The notes under the pieces were generated by a model. That model had not been told where the DNA came from. It worked only from the letters and a program-made list of their open reading frames with translations, and did no database searches. DNA of 64,000 nucleotides, taken from NCBI RefSeq assembly GCF_010634855.1, contig NZ_MWLQ01000002.1, positions 1 to 64,000 on the forward strand, read 5' to 3'. The DNA comes from Microbacterium sp. B35-30. Lineage in GTDB: Bacteria > Actinomycetota > Actinomycetes > Actinomycetales > Microbacteriaceae. The position numbers and the translations under genes are program-made. This document shows positions 59,946-64,000 of the stretch, one piece after another (within the stretch, counting starts at the first letter, position 1; every line of letters begins with the position of its first letter).

Positions 59946-60833
59946 ATGAGCACATCGGCCTCCACCGACCCGACGACCGCCCACCACGACGGCTCGTTCC
60001 CGCCGCAGGAGCAGGAGCAGCCCGGTCTGACGGAGGAGACCCACCCGGAACCGGACCACGGCGAGCGCTCGTACCGGGGCGCGCTGCGCCTGACCGAACG
60101 GAGGACCCTCATCACCGGCGGCGACTCCGGCATCGGCCGTGCCGTGGCGATCGCGTTCGCACGCGAAGGCGCCGATGTCGCGCTGACGTACCTGCCCGAG
60201 GAGCAGGAGGACGCCGATGAGACGGCCCGCTGGGTCACCGAGGCGGGGGCGCGCGCCTTGCCCATGGTCGGAGACCTGCAGGAAGAGGACTTCTGTGCCG
60301 AGATCGTCGACCGCGCCGTCGGCGAGTTCGGCGGCCTGGACGTGCTCGTGCTCAACGCCGCGTATCAGAAGGACCGCGAGGGCATCGAGAAGCTCGAGAC
60401 CGCCGAGTGGGACCGTGTGTTCCGCACCAACCTGTACGCGCAGATGTTCACGGCGCGTGCCGCAGTGCCGCACATGCAACCCGGGTCGTCGATCATCGTG
60501 ACGACCTCGATCCAGGCGTTCAACCCGTCGCCGGGGCTGATCGATTACGCCATGACCAAGGCCGCGCAGGTCGCCTTCATCAAGGCGCTCGCGCAGGAGC
60601 TGGGCCCGAAGGGCATCCGTGTGAACGGCGTCGCCCCGGGACCGATCTGGACACCCCTCATCCCGGCGACCGGATGGGATGCCGAGCGACTCGCGTCCTT
60701 CGGCCAAGACACGCCCCTGGGACGGGCAGGGCAGCCCGCTGAGCTCGCCGGTGCCTACGTGTACCTGGCGAGCGACGACGCGTCGTACACGTCGGGGGCG
60801 ATCCTGCCGGTGACCGGGGGCAAGGGCCTGTGA
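59946..60833 (+). CDS. Short-chain dehydrogenase/reductase with N-terminal extension
   Basis: The 295-residue SDR is of the YghA/YdaD type. An N-terminal 45-residue hydrophilic extension (PPQEQEQPGLTEETHPEPDHGE) precedes the Rossmann fold with GGDSGIGRAVAIAFAREGADV (NADP-type), catalytic S-Y-K in TTSIQAF and YAMTKAA, and LGPKGIRVNGVAPGPIWTP. Family members are stress- or stationary-phase-associated in several bacteria; the substrate is unknown. ATG 59946 lies seven bases after TATTTT, suggesting a leaderless mRNA. Confidence 0.85.
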   Translation: MSTSASTDPTTAHHDGSFPPQEQEQPGLTEETHPEPDHGERSYRGALRLTERRTLITGGDSGIGRAVAIAFAREGADVALTYLPEEQEDADETARWVTEAGARALPMVGDLQEEDFCAEIVDRAVGEFGGLDVLVLNAAYQKDREGIEKLETAEWDRVFRTNLYAQMFTARAAVPHMQPGSSIIVTTSIQAFNPSPGLIDYAMTKAAQVAFIKALAQELGPKGIRVNGVAPGPIWTPLIPATGWDAERLASFGQDTPLGRAGQPAELAGAYVYLASDDASYTSGAILPVTGGKGL

Positions 60834-60869
60834 CATCCGCCCACGAGGCGGTGACCGAAGGAGGAAGCC

Positions 60870-61136
60870 ATGCCAGGAGGACGCGGGTCGAATCTCAAGG
60901 ACCGCGATCTGTACGAAGAGCTCCGCGACGAGGGCGCTTCGAAGGAGAAGGCTGCGCGCATCTCGAATGCCGCTGCCAGCCAAGGCCGCAAGACCGTCGG
61001 CCGGCGCGGCGCGAAGGCGAAGGACTACGACGAGCGCACCGTGCCCGAGCTGCGAAAGCGCGCGAAGGAGCTCGGCCTCAAGGGGTACTCGGGCAAGAAG
61101 AAGTCCGAGCTCGTCGCGATGATTCGCAACCACTGA
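60870..61136 (+). CDS. Small Rho-N/SAP-like domain protein
   Basis: The 88-residue protein is very basic. Its C-terminal 35 residues (RTVPELRKRAKELGLKGYSGKKKSELVAMIRNH) form a Rho-N/SAP-like helix-extended loop-helix that usually binds nucleic acid. The N-terminal part (NLKDRDLYEELRDEGASKEKAARISNAAA) matches ChaB/plasmid-stabilisation-like small proteins of actinobacteria. GAAGGAGGAAGCC precedes the ATG. It follows the SDR gene by 36 bases and may be cotranscribed. Confidence 0.72.
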   Translation: MPGGRGSNLKDRDLYEELRDEGASKEKAARISNAAASQGRKTVGRRGAKAKDYDERTVPELRKRAKELGLKGYSGKKKSELVAMIRNH

Positions 61137-61226
61137 CGGCGTGGTCGCCGTTCCCGCCGCCGAGCGCGCAGTCGAGTCCATCGACGGGCGCTCCGGCGGG
61201 ACCGACGACCCGGGTAGCGTGAGCGG

Positions 61227-62195
61227 ATGCCGAAGCTCGTCCGCGTGCGCCCCTACGAGGACCCGGGCTTCCGCAGGCTGCGTGCGGGTTCCGGGTTCCG
61301 CTACCTCGATGCGAAGGGCCGTGCGCCGGTGCCGCGACATCTGGCCCGCATCCAGGCGCTGGTGATCCCGCCCGCCTGGCAGGACGTGTGGATCAGCGTG
61401 CGGCCAGAGGGGCACATCCAGGCGGTCGGCGTCGATGACGCCGGCCGACGGCAGTACCTCTATCACGCGGACTGGACCGCCGGCCGCGACCGCGGCAAGT
61501 TCGCGCGAGCCTTGGCGCTCGCCGAGGCCCTGCCTCGCGCCCGCGCCCGGGTCACCACGTCGCTGCGACGGGACGCGCTCGACCGCGAACGGGTGCTGGC
61601 GGTCGCGTTCCGGCTCCTCGACGACGCGGCGCCGCGCATCGGCTCGGAGCGCTACCTCGCCGCGCACGGCAGCCGGGGCCTCACGACCCTGCAGCGACGG
61701 GATGCCACGGTGGAGGCATCCGTCGTCACGTTCTCCTTTCCGGGCAAGAGCGGCAAACGGCAGCTTCTCGAGATCGACGACGTGGAACTCGCCGCTGTCA
61801 TCGAACTGCTCGCGGCGGGAAGGCCCCGCTCGCCGCTGCTCGCGTGGCAGCGCGGCGGACGCCGCATGCCGCTCACTCCGGCCGAGGTGAACGCGTACGT
61901 GCGCTCGCTGACCGGAGGCGGGTTCACCGCCAAGGACTTCCGCACCCTGCGCGGAACCATCCTCGCCGCCGAGGCGCTCGCGCGCATCGGCACGGTCGAC
62001 ACGAAGACCGACCTCAAGCGCGCCGAGGTGCTGGCGGTGCGCGTCACCGCCGAGGCGCTCGGCAACACGCCCTCGGTCGCGCGCGGCTCCTACATCGATC
62101 CGCGCGTGTTCGCCCGGTACAGAGACGGCCAGCTTCTCGACCTGTCGATCACGCCCGAGTCCGCGATCCGCGGCCTGCTCCGCCAGGGGCGCTGA
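61227..62195 (+). CDS. DNA topoisomerase type IB
   Basis: The 322-residue protein is a poxvirus-like bacterial TopIB: the N-terminal domain has GSGFRYLDAKGRAPV and LVIPPAWQDVWI, and the catalytic domain has FTAKDFRTLRGTILAAEAL and Y289 in GSYIDPRVFARY, the DNA-linked tyrosine. The enzyme relaxes supercoils by nicking one strand. It is an accessory enzyme in actinobacteria. ATG 61227 is six bases after TAGCGT, which suggests a leaderless mRNA. Confidence 0.88.
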   Translation: MPKLVRVRPYEDPGFRRLRAGSGFRYLDAKGRAPVPRHLARIQALVIPPAWQDVWISVRPEGHIQAVGVDDAGRRQYLYHADWTAGRDRGKFARALALAEALPRARARVTTSLRRDALDRERVLAVAFRLLDDAAPRIGSERYLAAHGSRGLTTLQRRDATVEASVVTFSFPGKSGKRQLLEIDDVELAAVIELLAAGRPRSPLLAWQRGGRRMPLTPAEVNAYVRSLTGGGFTAKDFRTLRGTILAAEALARIGTVDTKTDLKRAEVLAVRVTAEALGNTPSVARGSYIDPRVFARYRDGQLLDLSITPESAIRGLLRQGR

Positions 62196-62196
62196 G

Positions 62197-62218
62197 CCCC
62201 TCGACAGGCTCAGGGACC
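62197..62218. repeat. PEPVEG-type palindromic repeat, intergenic copy
   Basis: CCCCTCGACAGGCTCAGGGACC lies directly after the topoisomerase stop. It matches the copy inside the dehydrogenase linker at 15209-15230 at 20 of 22 positions. Confidence 0.7.
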
Positions 62219-62244
62219 GTGGGGTGGCGGAGTAGCGTGAAGGG

Positions 62245-62658
62245 ATGCCGCAGCCCGTCGACCCGCGCGTGCTCGGGGTCACCGTGGCGGGCGGGGCGAT
62301 CGGCGTGCTTGCGCGTGCGGTCCTCGTCGCGCCCGTCGATGATCCGGCCGCCGTGGCGTGGGTGACGCTCGGCATCAACGTCGCCGGATCCCTGATCCTC
62401 GGGATCGTGGTCGGCTGGCTCGACGACCGCCGCCCGCTCGCCCGCGCCTTCCTCGGCACGGGGATCCTGGGCGGCTTCACGACCTACAGCGCGTTCGCGG
62501 TCGCGACGGCGCTGTGGGTCACGACGCCGTGGCTCGCGGCGGGGCTGGCCGCGGCATCCGTCGTCGCAGGTGTCGCGGGAGCGCTCGCCGGACTCTTCCT
62601 CGGACGCCGGATCTCGGACCGACCGGGTCGGATCGAACTCCCCGAGGACGCCGAGTGA
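62245..62658 (+). CDS. crcB: Fluoride ion channel subunit (CrcB/Fluc)
   Basis: The 137-residue protein has four helices and the Fluc motif GGFTTYSAFAVAT with NVAGSLILG. Fluc channels are dual-topology dimers that release cytoplasmic fluoride. Two genes in tandem suggest a heterodimer of opposite-facing subunits. ATG 62245 is six bases after TAGCGT. No fluoride riboswitch was seen upstream. Confidence 0.88.
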   Translation: MPQPVDPRVLGVTVAGGAIGVLARAVLVAPVDDPAAVAWVTLGINVAGSLILGIVVGWLDDRRPLARAFLGTGILGGFTTYSAFAVATALWVTTPWLAAGLAAASVVAGVAGALAGLFLGRRISDRPGRIELPEDAE

Positions 62659-63032
62659 GCCCCTGGCTGCTGCTCGCCGCACTCGCCGGCGGCGTGGGCG
62701 CCGGGCTCCGCTACATCGTCGATCGGCTGCTCACGCCGGTGAGGGGCATGGGGTTCCCGTGGGGGATCCTCGTGGTGAACGTCTCGGGGTCCTTCGCCCT
62801 CGGGGTGATCACCGGGCTCGGTGCCGCCATCGCCCCCGAGCTGTCGCTGGTTCTCGGTCTCGGCCTGCTCGGCGGCTACACGACCTTCAGCACCGTCTCC
62901 GTCGAGACCGTGCTGCTCGCCCAGCGGAGACGCCGGCGGGAAGCCGCACTCAACCTCTTCGGCACGCTCGCGCTCTCGGTGCTCGCCGCGGGCTTGGGAC
63001 TCCTGCTCGGCGGGTGGATCGCGGCGCTCTGA
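62655..63032 (+). CDS. crcB: Fluoride ion channel subunit (CrcB/Fluc), second
   Basis: The 125-residue protein has four helices and GGYTTFSTVSVETV with NVSGSFALG, the Fluc signature. GTG 62655 overlaps the stop of the first crcB by four bases, so the two chains are made together, as expected for a heterodimeric channel. Confidence 0.88.
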   Translation: MSPWLLLAALAGGVGAGLRYIVDRLLTPVRGMGFPWGILVVNVSGSFALGVITGLGAAIAPELSLVLGLGLLGGYTTFSTVSVETVLLAQRRRRREAALNLFGTLALSVLAAGLGLLLGGWIAAL

Positions 63033-63075
63033 GCGTGGAGGGCTCGGGGATCTCAGATGAGAACTGCATGAAATA

Positions 63076-63103
63076 CTGACAACCGATACATCTCCGTATC
63101 GTG
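63076..63103 (+). promoter_or_regulatory. Promoter with inverted repeat before the RND pump gene
   Basis: CTGACA (63076-63081), a 16-base spacer and TATCGT (63098-63103) form a promoter. CGATAC (63084-63089) and GTATCG (63096-63101) are inverted arms across the spacer and -10, a likely repressor site. Confidence 0.5.
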
Positions 63104-63149
63104 CGGGCTCCCGCATCCCTTGCACCACCACACCAGCGAAGGCCTCCGT

Positions 63150-64000
63150 GTGTCGAACCTCGCCGTCCTGAGTCTCAAGAACCGCGCTCTGATCGCTCTG
63201 ATCACAATCGTCGCCGCCATCTTCGGCGGACTCGCGCTCACGAACCTCAAGCAAGAACTCATCCCCTCCATCGAATTCCCCGCACTCATCGTCGTCTCGA
63301 CCTACCCGGGTGCGTCGCCCGAGGTCGTGAGCAACGACGTGTCGGTGCCCATCGAGACCGCCATCCAGGGCGTGCCGGGGCTCGAGTCGTCGACGGCCAC
63401 GAGCACCACGAACGCCTCGATCGTGCAGGCGTCCTTCACCTACGGCACCGACCTCGCGACCGCCGAGCAGAAGATGACGCAGGCGATCAACCGCATCAAG
63501 AGCCAGCTGCCCGAGGGGGTCGATCCGAGCGTCATCTCGGCGAGCATCGACGACTTCCCGGTGATCCAGCTGGCCATCACCGGCTACGACGACGAGGCGA
63601 CGATCCAAGCTCAGCTCGAGGCATCCGTCGTCCCGGATCTTGAGGATGTCGACGGGGTCAACGCCGCGCAGATCGTCGGCGGCGTCGGCCAGCGGGTCAC
63701 GATCACCCCCGACCAGGCGGCGCTCGCCGCGGCGGGCTTCACGCAGCAGGCGATCAGCGACGCGCTCGAGCAGAACGGCGTGCTGTTCCCGGGCGGTGAG
63801 GTCACCGAGAACGACGAGACGCTCACGGTGCAGACCGGCTCGAAGATCACGACGGTCGACGAGATCGCGGCGCTGCCGCTCGTGCCCTCGACGGCCGACC
63901 AGTTCCAGGGCGGCGCGACGACCATCGCGGATGTCGCGACCGTCGTCGAGGAGACCGACCCGGTCACCACGGTCTCACGCGTGAACGGGGAGCCGGCCCT
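63150..64000 (+). CDS. RND-family efflux transporter, N-terminal part (runs off the window)
   Basis: The first 283 codons of an AcrB/MdtC-like (HAE1) transporter are present. They show membrane helix 1 (RALIALITIVAAIFGGLAL), LKQELIPSIEFPALIVVSTYPGASPEVVSNDVSVPIE and the porter-domain phrases MTQAINRIKSQLPEGVDP and DGVNAAQIVGGVGQRVTITPD. Such proteins export drugs or lipids with proton exchange; the Gram-positive forms work without an outer-membrane partner. GTG 63150 was chosen because the family start LKNRALI follows. Confidence 0.86.
   Translation, partial: MSNLAVLSLKNRALIALITIVAAIFGGLALTNLKQELIPSIEFPALIVVSTYPGASPEVVSNDVSVPIETAIQGVPGLESSTATSTTNASIVQASFTYGTDLATAEQKMTQAINRIKSQLPEGVDPSVISASIDDFPVIQLAITGYDDEATIQAQLEASVVPDLEDVDGVNAAQIVGGVGQRVTITPDQAALAAAGFTQQAISDALEQNGVLFPGGEVTENDETLTVQTGSKITTVDEIAALPLVPSTADQFQGGATTIADVATVVEETDPVTTVSRVNGEPA

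Noticed and set aside
62196..62244. Fluoride riboswitch before crcB
   Set aside because: The gap is only 49 bases, is partly a dispersed repeat, and crcB appears leaderless, so there is no room for the aptamer.
59901..62480. 859-codon open frame opposite SDR, Rho-N-like and topoisomerase genes
   Set aside because: Covers several genes with clear catalytic motifs on the other strand; composition is typical of antisense frames.

Overview
The window is very GC-rich, densely coded DNA from an actinobacterium. Strong third-position GC, frequent GTG starts, many predicted leaderless mRNAs (a TANNNT -10 box 6-7 bases before the start codon) and a recurrent GGATGCC/GGCATCC word all suggest Microbacteriaceae, most likely Microbacterium or a close relative. 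This assignment rests on style and gene content only. About 63 protein-coding genes are supported. No rRNA, tRNA, CRISPR array, phage or transposase was seen.

Region 1 (1-20756) is a purine-catabolism island. A divergent pair (solute-binding lipoprotein and an XRE-cupin regulator) leads into four closely packed genes. These encode an allantoinase fused to an acetamidase/formamidase-like domain, an AtzH-like domain fused to an amidase, an ureidoglycine-glyoxylate aminotransferase, and an allantoate amidohydrolase. Together they could take allantoin through allantoate, ureidoglycine and oxalurate to oxamate/oxalate. On the other strand lie an SsuABC-type importer, a two-subunit xanthine dehydrogenase whose Fe-S and molybdenum subunits are fused, an 8-oxoguanine deaminase, an XdhC-type maturation factor and, divergently, a MobA/MocA-like nucleotidyltransferase. 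Related palindromes upstream of the regulator/lipoprotein pair and of the allantoinase operon suggest one regulon.

Region 2 (20757-32176) holds a hydroxyacid dehydrogenase, purS-purQ, a complete beta-glucoside uptake and cleavage operon with its own LacI regulator and three matching operators, a double-glyoxalase protein and an NCS2 nucleobase permease.

Region 3 (32177-45448) holds an ABC exporter, purC, a PadR-controlled multidrug MFS pair, a fatty acid desaturase, a second multidrug MFS gene behind an attenuator-like leader, a NarL-type two-component system with a DUF2306 membrane protein, and a CPBP protease.

Region 4 (45449-51410) holds purD, purM and purF with two small conserved actinobacterial genes. 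Purine synthesis genes are therefore scattered through the same window as purine breakdown genes.

Region 5 (51411-64000) holds a TetR/alpha-beta hydrolase cluster, a CynX-type MFS transporter, a PadR/DUF4097 operon sharing an 18-base operator with a small membrane protein gene, a TipA-like MerR gene with an internal translation start, an SDR, a type IB topoisomerase, two fluoride channel subunits and the start of an RND efflux pump that runs off the window. Three copies of a long inverted repeat and two copies of a second repeat sit exactly in gaps between convergent genes.
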